A stretch of DNA of 64,000 bases from Porphyromonas uenonis 60-3 (GCF_000174775.1 NZ_ACLR01000170.1:1-64000); one strand, 5' to 3'. Positions 1-8,062 are shown, numbered from the stretch's first letter. Numbers and translations: made by a program. The notes: generated from the sequence alone by a model not told the origin.

Positions 1-197
1 AAGAGCATGGTGTCGGTCTTGACTCCTCGACCAGCGTTCTTCTTGCTCCAAGAGACGAGGCTCCGGAACCCCTTAGGGTTGTTTTCTACAGTGGTGTAGG
101 CGAGCTGCTGCTCGCTGTCTGATTCTGATTCGTAGCGAATCAGGGTGGCGTCCAGTTTTTCTTTGGAAACGTCGATGCCGATAAAGTGATATTCCAT
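1..197 (-). CDS. IS110-family transposase, N-terminal part (cut by window edge)
   Basis: Only the first 65 codons are in the window; the gene runs off the left edge. The start ATG reads from base 197. The N-terminus carries FIGIDVSKEKLD, the hallmark first catalytic block (first Asp of the DEDD tetrad) of IS110/IS1111 transposases, which use a RuvC-like fold and serine rather than classic DDE chemistry. The long structured noncoding stretch upstream of the start is what the IS110 branch has at its left end. Whether the copy is complete or active cannot be judged here. Confidence 0.9.
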   Translation of the reverse strand, partial: MEYHFIGIDVSKEKLDATLIRYESESDSEQQLAYTTVENNPKGFRSLVSWSKKNAGRGVKTDTML

Positions 198-430
198 AAC
201 TTTGTATCTGATTATTGATAAGGACCAGCTAGGCTACATTAGGCTATTACTTTAATTAGGCTATAGGCCTCACTTTCTAATGAGTCTCAAGTAGCTGAAC
301 TCCAGAGGGTCTATAACAGACCTTAGGCTCGAAGCCTCGTAGGGACGATAGATTACCCTCTGGTTGCTGTCCTTACCTCACTACAACAAAGGTAAGAACA
401 ACCCGTTCAACTGACCTAATCTCGGGTCGA
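198..430 (-). ncRNA. IS110 noncoding left end, candidate bridge RNA
   Basis: No reading frame is seen. On the strand of the transposase the stretch has several stem-loops: CCAGAGGGT (302-310) pairs with ACCCTCTGG (355-363) and encloses AGGCT-CGA-AGCCT (325-337); CTTACC (372-377) pairs with GGTAAG (391-396) over a 13-base loop; GACC (413-416) pairs with GGTC (425-428). TAGCCTA recurs three times between 231 and 265. In IS110 elements the end upstream of the transposase encodes the bridge RNA that specifies target and donor DNA; location and structure fit, but the RNA itself is inferred. Confidence 0.4.
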
Positions 431-455
431 TTTCTTTTCACTCTGCAAAGTTAAA

Positions 456-570
456 GTAGGGACGCACGATCTGTGCGTCCGTTGTAGAACGTTCTTGACG
501 ATGTAGCTTTTGACGGGACGGACGCACAGATCGTGCGTCCCTACAAAGGGCTACACGACTCGCTTTGACA
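456..570. repeat. Pair of inverted REP-like hairpin repeats
   Basis: Two copies of a hairpin, GGACGCAC-gatct-GTGCGTCC at 460-480 and GGACGCAC-agatc-GTGCGTCC at 520-540, face each other in opposite orientation, each with the flanking GTAGG/GTTGT words of the larger 54-base unit seen at 16031 and 53120. The arrangement resembles the paired REP (BIME) sequences of other bacteria. It sits between the IS110 noncoding end and the stop of the ABC permease gene. Confidence 0.8.
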
Positions 571-590
571 GAACTACAAGCGTTACTCGT

Positions 591-1934
591 CTAGATGCGG
601 AGCCAGCTCCAGAGGTCACGTAGGGAGGGTTTCTTGCCCGTGAAGAGGATTCCGACACGGTAGATACGTGCGGCTAGCCAGGCGATGCCAAAGGCGGTGA
701 GGTAGAGGAGCCCGATGCTGAGGATAAGCTCCCACGTGGCGACTCCATAGGGTAGTCGAACCATCATCACGAAGGGCGAAGAGAAGGGGATGATACTGCC
801 CCAGAAGGCCATCGTGCCGTCGGGATTGTCCATGCTGCCCATAGCGATGTAGAAGCCGAGCATCATGACGAGGACGAAGGGCATCATAAACTGGCTGGCA
901 TCTTCGTCGCTCGAGACGCTCGACCCGATCGCTGCAAAGAGCGAAGCGTAGAGGAGGTAGCCCCCGATGAAGTAGACGAGGAGCATGATGATGAGCTGTA
1001 CGAAGTTGATACTCTGTAGCACCTCTAGGCTAGACTGCATCTCGGTGACGGAGTCCATACTCATACCGCCTGCAAGACCACCCATCTGTGCGGGGTCTAG
1101 CTGTGAGAGTGCCGAGAGGTCGTAGACACCACCGACGGCGACAAGAGAGCCGACGACAAAGATAATTCCTCCGAAGATCAACCAGATAGCGACCTGTGTT
1201 AGTCCAACGAGGAAGACACCGACCATCTTTGCGATCATCATCTCTATGGGGCGAACGGTGCTGACGATGACCTCCATGATGCGGTTCTTCTTTTCCTCTA
1301 GCACACCGCTCATCACCTGTCCCGAATAGTTGGACATGAAGGCGAGGATGATACCCGAGAGGACCATCCCGATGACACCAGCTAGCGAGCCACTAGACTT
1401 AGCCTCCTCGCCCTTGGAGTCCCACTGATAGGTGGGCACGGAGATGGTGGTCTCCACATCGTTGATGATTTCGGGGAGTCCCTCTATATCGTACTGAGCG
1501 ATGCGTTGCTCTTTGAGCCGCTCGGTAAAAGCATCATTGATGTAGCGAACGATACCGTCGGGGAGCTTCTTGTAGGAGTAAAGGCTCCAGCCGTTGGGAT
1601 TGTTCATCAGCGTGTCTTTTATATAGAGGACTGCTGTGATTCCCTCTTCCTCGAGCTTTGCCTTGTCGGTATAAGCCTTGAGTGGCTCGGAGCTTGGAAT
1701 GAAAGTGTAGTACTCGTTGTCGGCCAGTACGTCGCTATAGAGTCCCGTCTCGTCAATGACGGCGACGCGCTCGTCACTGAGCGAACTCATACTGACGTAG
1801 ATAACGATAAAGAAGATAGCCGCAATGAGGATCGGGACGAGGAGGGTGGTGACGATGAAGGACTTCTTCTTGACACGCACCATGTATTCTCGCTCGATGA
1901 GTATGGAGAGCTTGGAGGGTGATTTCTTGTTCAT
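591..1934 (-). CDS. ABC-2 type transporter permease (NatB/YhaP-like)
   Basis: A 447-residue inner-membrane permease. One membrane helix near residues 24-48 follows a basic N-terminus (IEREYMVRVKKKSF), then comes a large extracytoplasmic domain of about 135 residues, then some five or six helices between about 185 and 430. This one-plus-many layout with a big periplasmic loop is typical of ABC-2 exporters of the NatB/CcmB-like group. It lies 14 bases downstream of the ATPase gene on the same strand, so the two form one exporter. The substrate (ion, drug, peptide) cannot be told from the sequence. Confidence 0.85.
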   Translation of the reverse strand: MNKKSPSKLSILIEREYMVRVKKKSFIVTTLLVPILIAAIFFIVIYVSMSSLSDERVAVIDETGLYSDVLADNEYYTFIPSSEPLKAYTDKAKLEEEGITAVLYIKDTLMNNPNGWSLYSYKKLPDGIVRYINDAFTERLKEQRIAQYDIEGLPEIINDVETTISVPTYQWDSKGEEAKSSGSLAGVIGMVLSGIILAFMSNYSGQVMSGVLEEKKNRIMEVIVSTVRPIEMMIAKMVGVFLVGLTQVAIWLIFGGIIFVVGSLVAVGGVYDLSALSQLDPAQMGGLAGGMSMDSVTEMQSSLEVLQSINFVQLIIMLLVYFIGGYLLYASLFAAIGSSVSSDEDASQFMMPFVLVMMLGFYIAMGSMDNPDGTMAFWGSIIPFSSPFVMMVRLPYGVATWELILSIGLLYLTAFGIAWLAARIYRVGILFTGKKPSLRDLWSWLRI

Positions 1935-1948
1935 AAGAGTGGGGCTGG

Positions 1949-2899
1949 TTAAAGGGTGGTCGTAGCGGGCTGAGCTTGAGCCGTGGTGGTACGGATGAAG
2001 ATGTCTTGCATGGAGGGTATCTCCTGCGCTACCTCTAGGAGGTGCAGGTCGGTGGGAACCAGCTCAGCGAGAGCGCGTACGTCACGCTGCTGCGGGTCTT
2101 TGAGGCGAACGCGCATATCGTGTCCCTCACGCTTGATCTCGAGTAGCTCAATCTGTTGCTCGGTCAGAGACTCGACCCAGTTGGGACGATACCCCTCGCC
2201 TGCGATGAGTAGCGAAGCGATGCCCTCGAAGTGGCTTCGCTTGACTTCGGTCACGTTGCCACGGAGCACTACCTTACTCTGGTTGATGAGGGCTATGTCA
2301 TCGCAGATCTCCTCGACGGACTGCATGTTGTGCGTGGAGAAGATGACGGCACAGCCGTTGTCTCGTAGCTCTAGGATCTCACGCTTGAGGAGCTCTGCAT
2401 TGACCGGGTCAAAACCGCTAAAGGGCTCGTCGAAGATGAGTAGCTTGGGACGGTGAATGACGGTGCAGATGAACTGGACCTTCTGCTGCATTCCCTTAGA
2501 CAGCTCCTCAACCTTACGGCGCCACCAGGGCATGATATCAAACTTCTCAAACCAGTGCTTCAGCTCCTGCTGCGCCTCCTGTCGGGAGAGTCCGTGCAGA
2601 CGAGCGAGGTAGATGGCTTGGTCGCCGACCTTCATCTTCTTATAGAGCCCGCGCTCCTCGGGAAGGTAGCCGATATGGCGTATATCTTCGTAGGTCATCT
2701 CCTTGCCGTTGAGCAGTACGGTTCCGCTGTCGGCGAGGAGGATTTTGTTGATGATCTTGATGAGGGTACTCTTGCCAGCACCGTTGGGACCGAGGAGTCC
2801 GAAGACGCTGTTGGGCTGGACTTGTATGGAGACATCGTCGAGGGCGAGGTGGTTCTTGTATCGCTTGACGATATGCTCTGCTTCTAGTAAGTATGGCAT
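1949..2899 (-). CDS. ABC transporter ATP-binding protein (NatA/YhaQ-like)
   Basis: A 316-residue cytoplasmic ATPase for the adjacent permease. Walker A GPNGAGKST is at 37-45, the signature LSKGM at 133-137, Walker B LLIFDE at 153-158 and the H-loop histidine (STHN) at about 190. The region after residue 220 is the extra C-terminal domain common in NatA-like exporters. The signature is LSKGM rather than LSGGQ, a frequent variant in this subfamily. A 34-base gap made of CTAACCTCTAAA-like repeats separates it from the gene upstream, so co-transcription is possible. Confidence 0.9.
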   Translation of the reverse strand: MPYLLEAEHIVKRYKNHLALDDVSIQVQPNSVFGLLGPNGAGKSTLIKIINKILLADSGTVLLNGKEMTYEDIRHIGYLPEERGLYKKMKVGDQAIYLARLHGLSRQEAQQELKHWFEKFDIMPWWRRKVEELSKGMQQKVQFICTVIHRPKLLIFDEPFSGFDPVNAELLKREILELRDNGCAVIFSTHNMQSVEEICDDIALINQSKVVLRGNVTEVKRSHFEGIASLLIAGEGYRPNWVESLTEQQIELLEIKREGHDMRVRLKDPQQRDVRALAELVPTDLHLLEVAQEIPSMQDIFIRTTTAQAQPATTTL

Positions 2900-2950
2900 G
2901 AGACTTTAGAGGTTAGAGGTTAGACTTTAGAGGTTAGACCTTTGAGGTTT
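2900..2950. repeat. Short GGTTAGA/CTCTAACC direct repeats
   Basis: The gap between two minus-strand genes consists of tandem versions of TTTAGAGGTTAGA. The same word family recurs at 17245-17275 and 53361-53420. It overlaps the stop codon of the HsdR_N-like gene (TAA read from 2936). Confidence 0.7.
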
Positions 2951-3410
2951 GGAGTATGTCGAGGGCTCGCTGGTAGGAGGGTATCTCGGCGAGCGGTTTT
3001 GCCGTGGCGGTGGCGTAGTCTATCTGCAGGACGAGGTGGAAGAGCCCATTGGTCATCATCAGGAGCGGTGCGTGATAGTGCGCGTTGTAGCGAGAGATCT
3101 GGTTGATCGTCTCCTGAGAGAGTGGCACTTCGGGCGCCTTGCACTCGATGAGGGCGAGGACTTGTCCGCCTGGGCCGTAGATCATCGCGTCAAAGCGGTC
3201 TTGACGTATGGAGCTGGCGACGAGGCTCTCCACCTGTATTGAGAGGCGCGGGTAGCCTAGATGATCCGAGAGATAGTGCAGGAAGTGCTGGCGCACCCAC
3301 TCCTCAGGGGTTAGAGCGACCATACTCTGACGATAGACGTCGTATATGACCGAACGCCCTGACTGCTCCTCAATAAGAGCAGGGTAGGAGGGTAAGTGGA
3401 GGGGTTTCAT
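2934..3410 (-). CDS. HsdR N-terminal-like protein (PD-(D/E)XK fold)
   Basis: A 158-residue protein of the type found in many Bacteroidetes and annotated as type I restriction enzyme R protein N-terminal domain (HSDR_N_2). The nuclease-fold core is visible: RFDAMIYG followed by LALIECKAP, giving the D-x(n)-ExK catalytic pattern. It stands alone, with no HsdM, HsdS or helicase beside it, so it is not evidence of a type I system. Its real role (perhaps DNA repair) is unknown. It is divergent from amn with a 54-base gap. Confidence 0.8.
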   Translation of the reverse strand: MKPLHLPSYPALIEEQSGRSVIYDVYRQSMVALTPEEWVRQHFLHYLSDHLGYPRLSIQVESLVASSIRQDRFDAMIYGPGGQVLALIECKAPEVPLSQETINQISRYNAHYHAPLLMMTNGLFHLVLQIDYATATAKPLAEIPSYQRALDILQTSKV

Positions 3411-3418
3411 TAACTTTG
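3411..3418 (+). promoter_or_regulatory. Predicted -7 box of the amn-holA promoter
   Basis: TAACTTTG matches the Bacteroidetes -7 consensus TAnnTTTG exactly and abuts the start codon of the divergent HsdR_N-like gene. It would give an RNA start near 3425 and a leader of about 40 bases before amn. A clear TTTG -33 box is not visible. Confidence 0.5.
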
Positions 3419-3444
3419 CTTCGCACTACAGCTATTAGACGGTG

Positions 3445-3452
3445 CAAAGTTA
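3445..3452 (-). promoter_or_regulatory. Predicted -7 box of the HsdR_N-like gene
   Basis: Read on the minus strand this is TAACTTTG, identical to the box at 3411 but pointing the other way. It would start RNA near 3438, 28 bases before the start codon. The two boxes face each other, so the two leaders would overlap. Confidence 0.5.
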
Positions 3453-3464
3453 CCATTTCCACCA

Positions 3465-4241
3465 ATGAAAACAAAGAAAGAGATTGCTACCAATTGGTTA
3501 ACGAGGTACACTACACGGAGCCTCGAGGCGTTTGCACCACACATACTCCTGACCAACTTCACGAGCTACCTGCAAGCTTTTGCCAAGAAGATCGGCGAGC
3601 CGATCCTAGGCGAGAGCGCCTCGATGCCAAACTGTGGCAATGCGGATATGACGATGATACACATTGGCATGGGCAGTCCGAATGCGGCGACGATCATGGA
3701 TCTGCTCTCGGCCATTGAGCCGCGGGCGGTGGTCTTCCTCGGTAAGTGTGGTGGGCTTAAGTCGCAGCTGACGCTCGGGGACTACGTCCTCCCGATTGCG
3801 GCGATACGTGGCGAGGGGACGAGCGACGACTATATGCCTCGTGAGGTACCGTCGCTCCCTTCCTTTAATGTGCTCAAAGCTTGTAGCAATGCGCTCCTCG
3901 AGGCGGGCATAACGTATGCCCCAGGGACGGTCTACACGACGAATAGACGGCTCTGGGAGCATGACGAGCACTTCAAGGAGTACCTCCGCACGACTCATGC
4001 GGACGCCATCGATATGGAGACGGCTACGCTCTTTACGGTGGGCTATGCGAACCGCATCCCTACGGGCGCTCTCCTGATGGTGAGCGATATGCCGATGACA
4101 CCCGAAGGGGTCAAGAGCGACGAGAGCGATAGCTACGTGACAGCACACTTCGCCGAGCAGCATCTCCAGCTCGGCATCCGCACCGTCGAGAGCCTCCTCC
4201 AATCTCCCGAGGAGATGAAGAGCATTGTCTTTGACTGGTAA
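3465..4241 (+). CDS. amn: AMP nucleosidase (short Bacteroidetes form)
   Basis: A 258-residue nucleoside-phosphorylase-fold hydrolase that splits AMP into adenine and ribose 5-phosphate. Visible marks are the MTMIHIGMGSPNA stretch, VVFLGKCGGL (phosphate/ribose pocket), and AIDMETATLF followed by LLMVSD, the Glu/Asp pair expected for ribose and base recognition. It is about half the length of E. coli Amn (484 residues), lacking the N-terminal regulatory domain, as usual in this phylum. holA follows 18 bases later in the same direction. Confidence 0.85.
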   Translation: MKTKKEIATNWLTRYTTRSLEAFAPHILLTNFTSYLQAFAKKIGEPILGESASMPNCGNADMTMIHIGMGSPNAATIMDLLSAIEPRAVVFLGKCGGLKSQLTLGDYVLPIAAIRGEGTSDDYMPREVPSLPSFNVLKACSNALLEAGITYAPGTVYTTNRRLWEHDEHFKEYLRTTHADAIDMETATLFTVGYANRIPTGALLMVSDMPMTPEGVKSDESDSYVTAHFAEQHLQLGIRTVESLLQSPEEMKSIVFDW

Positions 4242-4259
4242 TAGAGACATCAAACCGCT

Positions 4260-5309
4260 ATGACTGAACTCGTACAGATTAGTGACCAAATCCGGTCGGG
4301 GCAACCGCTCCCGCCTCTCGTGCTTGGCTACGGAGAGGAGAGCTACTATATCAATCGCCTAGAGGAGCTGGTCGTCGAGAACTATATCCCTAAGGAGGAG
4401 CGCACGACCCAGCTGGTCGTCTACTTCGGCTCCGAGACGACCGCTCCTGAGGTCCTTCAGCAGGCGCAGACCTTCTCCATGTTTGCGCCGAAGCGTCTGA
4501 TCGTCTTGCGTGATGCGCAGGATCTTAAGAAGAGCTCTGTCCTCAAGAAGCCGTACGGCATTGCCGAGCTGATACGCGATGCGACCACCTTTGCCGAGGG
4601 TACCACACTCCTTATATTATACCACGATGCGCTCCCCGCAGCTGCCAAGAAGAATGCGCAGGCGCTCAAGTCGCAGGTGGCGCTCATCGAGTCGGCACCT
4701 GTCAGGCGTGACAACGAACTAAGAGAGGCGATGATCCAGATGGCTAAGGGGCTAGACTTGGAGTTGGCTCCGCAAGCAATCTCGACGCTGATCGAGCGTG
4801 TCGGATACGATCTGGAGACGCTCTACTCGGAGCTGCAAAAGCTCTCCATACCTGCCAAGGGCGCTGGCGGACTCGTCTCTCGTGCCATGGTGCAGCAGGT
4901 GGTGAGCAAGTCGCGTAAGTACGGCCCCTACGACCTGCTCAATGCGGTGCAGCGACGCCGAGATGACGAGGCTCTGCAGATAGCACTCGCCATGGCGGAG
5001 GACGAAAAGCGGTACCCCGTTCCCCAGATCATCGCTTCGCTCTACGGCTTCTTTGCTAATCTGATGGTAGCGCACTATCTCCCATCCAATAGTCAGAAAA
5101 ATATACAGGAGGCGCTCAACCTGAAGTATGAGTCGATGGCTCGAATGTACCAGTCGGCCATGCGTCTCTACTCCAAGCAGCAGACGCTCAACATCATCTC
5201 CGCCATACGACGTGCCGACGGTGACGCCAAGGGTGCCCACGGGGTCAACGCCTCGGCACGCACCATCTACCTAGACCTCCTGACGCAAATCTTTGCGCTG
5301 AAGTACTAA
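4260..5309 (+). CDS. holA: DNA polymerase III subunit delta
   Basis: A 349-residue clamp-loader delta subunit that opens the beta clamp. The N-terminus has the PLVLGYGEESYYINRL stretch typical of HolA, corresponding to a degenerate P-loop region without a usable Walker A lysine. VYFGSETTAPEVLQQAQTFS and KRLIVLRDAQ are characteristic of the N-terminal AAA+ region, and the helical C-terminal domain begins near 215. Length is normal for the family. It is probably co-transcribed with amn. Confidence 0.92.
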   Translation: MTELVQISDQIRSGQPLPPLVLGYGEESYYINRLEELVVENYIPKEERTTQLVVYFGSETTAPEVLQQAQTFSMFAPKRLIVLRDAQDLKKSSVLKKPYGIAELIRDATTFAEGTTLLILYHDALPAAAKKNAQALKSQVALIESAPVRRDNELREAMIQMAKGLDLELAPQAISTLIERVGYDLETLYSELQKLSIPAKGAGGLVSRAMVQQVVSKSRKYGPYDLLNAVQRRRDDEALQIALAMAEDEKRYPVPQIIASLYGFFANLMVAHYLPSNSQKNIQEALNLKYESMARMYQSAMRLYSKQQTLNIISAIRRADGDAKGAHGVNASARTIYLDLLTQIFALKY

Positions 5310-5729
5310 ACGAACGCTCCCGCTCGTTGGAAATATCCTTCGAGCAGACACCTCCTCCCTTTCCGTTGATTACGATTTCTCCCGAGGAAATCGGAAATCT
5401 CCAGCGAGCAAACGGAAATTCTCCACGGAGCCGGGAAATAAAAGTTCGGAAGAATGAAATGAAACTTCGGAAGAAAGAAATCGAAGTTCCGAAGAATTTT
5501 TTTATTACTCCGTGGAGGATTTGCGTTTTCTATCGAGGCATTTTCGATTTCCTCGGGGGTGTGGTGTCGCGGTCCTTGGAGTGCGTTGAAGTGCCTCGGA
5601 GCCATCGGAGGGGTAACCCCTGTGAGGAAACACACGGAACGAGTAACTCCGTGTAGGGAGGCTCGGCCGAGCGTCACCTTTGCATCGTCTACTTATTAAG
5701 GAGCGAGATATGTTGGGCCTCAATGTGGG
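5310..5729. other. Intergenic stretch between convergent holA and mutL
   Basis: 420 bases with no credible gene. It holds copy 1 of the dispersed inverted-repeat element (5382-5556) and a G+C-rich stretch with short inverted words (GGTAACCCC...GTAACTCC) at 5610-5655. Open frames that cross it exist only because of the repeat. Confidence 0.7.
5382..5556 (-). repeat. Dispersed MITE-like element, copy 1
   Basis: About 175 bp, bounded by CCGAGGAAATCG at the left and its complement CGATTTCCTCGG at the right, with CTCCACGGAG / CTCCGTGGAG further in. The centre contains the conserved words GTTCGGAAGAATGAAATG and AAACTTCGGAAGAA. It is in the opposite orientation to the copies at 24488, 37347 and 53468. 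No transposase gene is linked. Confidence 0.8.
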
Positions 5730-7670
5730 TTAGAACCACTTGTCAATCTCATCGGAGGTGAGCGAGACCATGATGGAGCGCCCGAGCGGGTCGAACTGCG
5801 AATTGGGCGTCAGGAAGAGGTCTGAGATAATCTGACTAGGCTGCGCGGCTCGTGCATGGAGCGTGTGGCGTACCAGTTCGATGGCTTGGCGGAGCGCTTC
5901 GCCAGAGAGGAAGAGCTGCGCTAGGATTTCTGCAGGGGGAAGTGTGGTATCCGTATCGTCTTTATCGACCTGATCCAGGTATTCACCGAGCGTTTTGGTG
6001 ATCAAGTCGGCGACACCGATGGGGCGGAGTGGCTTGGGGACGGAGGTGATGAGGTAGACGTTTTCGTCTGGGTCTGCGGAGGCCTCTGCTTGTGGGGTGA
6101 TCTCAAAGCCGATCTGCTGCAAGCTCTCGACCAACTCGTGATGGGTCGGGTAGAGGTCGCTGGGTAGTGACAGTTCCTCGGCAAAGAGTAGTGGCTGTGC
6201 TTGGTCAGGTTCGAGTGTGAGTGTGGCTATTTGCTGTTCGTAGTAGATGCGTAGTAGCGCACGCTCGATCTGTATGACGGCGAGGCGGTCGCTCATGGTG
6301 GTGAAGAGGTAGCGCTCCTGAAAGGTGTAGACCAAGTTGGAGCTATGGGGCACAGGCTGAGAGGGGCTAGCGGAGACCGTAAAGAGTGGATCCATCGCTG
6401 TGGGGGCTGCCTCAGTGGGTTGGCTTTCGGGAAGTGTTGATTCGCCTCGTCTCTGCTGGAAGTCGTCGATAAAGCTTTCCCAATGAGCGGGCGAGCCACT
6501 ACTCATTGAGGAGAGCGGGTCGAGGGGCTTCTGGTCGTCCGTAGAGATAGCTTTAAAGGGATTGTACTCAGGGTCTATCTGTACAGGCGGTGGCTGAAGT
6601 GCAGTGCTACTCTGGCGTGTGGCATCGTAGGCTGGTATCTCAATGAGCTGATCGGTGCTAAAGGTGATAGCGGGCATAGCGCTGGTGGTGCTGAGGTGCT
6701 CTCGTAGCACTACCATGAGGAGCTTGAAGATGGCCTGCTCGTCGAGGAACTTGATCTCGGTCTTTGTCGGATGTATATTGACATCGATGCGACTGGGGTC
6801 CACCTGAAAGTAGATAAAGTAGTTGGGCTGGCTACCTGGCGCGACGAGGTCCTCAAAGACGTTCATGACAGCACGGTGGAAGTAGGGGTGCTTCATATAG
6901 CGTCCATTGACAAAGAAGAATTGCTGGGCTCCTCTGCGCTTAGCGTCTCGTGGCAAGGTGATGAAGCCCGAGACATTTGCCAAGGGACCCTGGTACTCGA
7001 TGGGGATGAGCTGCTTGGAGTAGCTCTTGCCTAGGAGGTCTACGATACGATGCTGGAGGTCGCTCTTGGGGAGGTTGCGTATGAGCTTGCCCTCGGAGTA
7101 GAGTGTGAAGGCAATCTCGGGGTAGACCAGAGCAATCCGCTCGAACTGGCGGTAGATGTGTCGTAGCTCTGTCTCGGAGCCTTTGAGGAAGCGTCGCCGT
7201 GCGGGGACGTTGTAAAAGAGATTCTTCACCGTGATAGAGGTGCCTATCTCGGCAACGGTGGGTGCGGAGCTGATGACCTCAGAGCCGTTGATCAAGAGCT
7301 TGTAGCCTATGTCACTGTCGGCTTGTCGTGTGATCAGCTCGATCTGAGCTACAGCCACGATGGAGGCAAGAGCCTCGCCTCGGAAACCCATGGATCGGAG
7401 CGTGAAGAGGTCATCGACGGAGGATATCTTGCTGGTGGCGTGTCTCTCGAAGGCCATACGAGCGTCTAGCGGACTCATCCCGACACCGTCATCGATGACG
7501 CGCATGAGCTCTTTGCCAGCATCTTGTAACTCAATGGCTATCTGCGTGGCGTGGGCATCGATGGCGTTTTCGACCAGCTCTTTGAGCATGGAGGCTGGTC
7601 GCTGGATCACTTCACCAGCGGCTATCTGATTGGCGATGCTGTCGGGGAGGAGATGTATGATTTCGCTCAT
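5730..7670 (-). CDS. mutL: DNA mismatch repair protein MutL
   Basis: A 646-residue GHKL ATPase that couples mismatch recognition to strand removal. ATPase motifs are intact: ELVENAIDA (catalytic Glu near 31), DGVGM, and GFRGEAL. The C-terminal dimerisation region is present, but where nicking MutL proteins have DQHAxxER the sequence reads VIQIERALLRIYYEQ (about 465-479), and the late CPHGRP-type block reads DPLGRS. The latent endonuclease therefore seems lost. The start overlaps the upstream stop as ATGA (7667-7670), implying translational coupling. Confidence 0.95.
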   Translation of the reverse strand: MSEIIHLLPDSIANQIAAGEVIQRPASMLKELVENAIDAHATQIAIELQDAGKELMRVIDDGVGMSPLDARMAFERHATSKISSVDDLFTLRSMGFRGEALASIVAVAQIELITRQADSDIGYKLLINGSEVISSAPTVAEIGTSITVKNLFYNVPARRRFLKGSETELRHIYRQFERIALVYPEIAFTLYSEGKLIRNLPKSDLQHRIVDLLGKSYSKQLIPIEYQGPLANVSGFITLPRDAKRRGAQQFFFVNGRYMKHPYFHRAVMNVFEDLVAPGSQPNYFIYFQVDPSRIDVNIHPTKTEIKFLDEQAIFKLLMVVLREHLSTTSAMPAITFSTDQLIEIPAYDATRQSSTALQPPPVQIDPEYNPFKAISTDDQKPLDPLSSMSSGSPAHWESFIDDFQQRRGESTLPESQPTEAAPTAMDPLFTVSASPSQPVPHSSNLVYTFQERYLFTTMSDRLAVIQIERALLRIYYEQQIATLTLEPDQAQPLLFAEELSLPSDLYPTHHELVESLQQIGFEITPQAEASADPDENVYLITSVPKPLRPIGVADLITKTLGEYLDQVDKDDTDTTLPPAEILAQLFLSGEALRQAIELVRHTLHARAAQPSQIISDLFLTPNSQFDPLGRSIMVSLTSDEIDKWF

Positions 7671-8062
7671 AGGAAGGAGAAGAGGGGTCCCTGTCTATAG
7701 TATAGTACCCAGATGACGAAGCCTAAGAGAATGAGCATAAGGATGCAGCGCAGGATGATCCCCGAGCGGGCGTAGTTGTCTATCCCTCGGTCTCGTTGCT
7801 TCTTAAGATGTCGCGTACCACCGTAGAGGCTCTCGGAGAGGGTGTCACGAAACTCTTCGCCAGAGCCATAGGCGGACTCTACTTGCTTGCCGTCTTCTTT
7901 GCTGGTGTCGTCGCTACTTCCTGCTGTGTCGGAGCCTTCGGCAGCTTCGAGCTCTCGTCTGATCTGCTCGATGCGTCGCTGGAGTTGCTCCTTCTTAGGA
8001 TCCCAGTAGATGGGTTGGTGGTGGAAGGTGCGCGGTTTTCGCGGTCTAAATATGAGTCCCAT
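7667..8062 (-). CDS. Small conserved membrane protein between ostA and mutL
   Basis: 131 residues starting MGLIFRPRKPRTFHH, a conserved opening for a small Bacteroidetes protein found next to OstA/MutL. A basic coiled segment (DPKKEQLQRRIEQIRRELE) is followed by a variable acidic/Ser-rich linker and one C-terminal membrane helix at about 106-124, suggesting a tail-anchored protein with its N-terminus in the cytoplasm. No function is known to me. Its first 184 bases overlap the 3' end of the ostA-like gene in another frame, and its stop overlaps the mutL start. Confidence 0.7.
   Translation of the reverse strand: MGLIFRPRKPRTFHHQPIYWDPKKEQLQRRIEQIRRELEAAEGSDTAGSSDDTSKEDGKQVESAYGSGEEFRDTLSESLYGGTRHLKKQRDRGIDNYARSGIILRCILMLILLGFVIWVLYYRQGPLFSFL

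Noticed and set aside
1506-1922. Plus-strand frame antisense to the ABC permease
   Set aside because: Shadow of a well-supported membrane protein gene; composition unlike a real protein (acidic, low complexity).
2934-3410. Type I restriction system
   Set aside because: Only the HsdR_N-like fold is present with no HsdM, HsdS or motor; similar stand-alone genes are widespread in the phylum.
5382-5556. A recurrent open frame with peptide LPKFHFILPNFYF in all four dispersed elements
   Set aside because: The frame is open on both strands, has no constant start or stop, and the copies differ as DNA repeats (arms pairing) rather than by synonymous changes; I see it as a by-product of the repeat.
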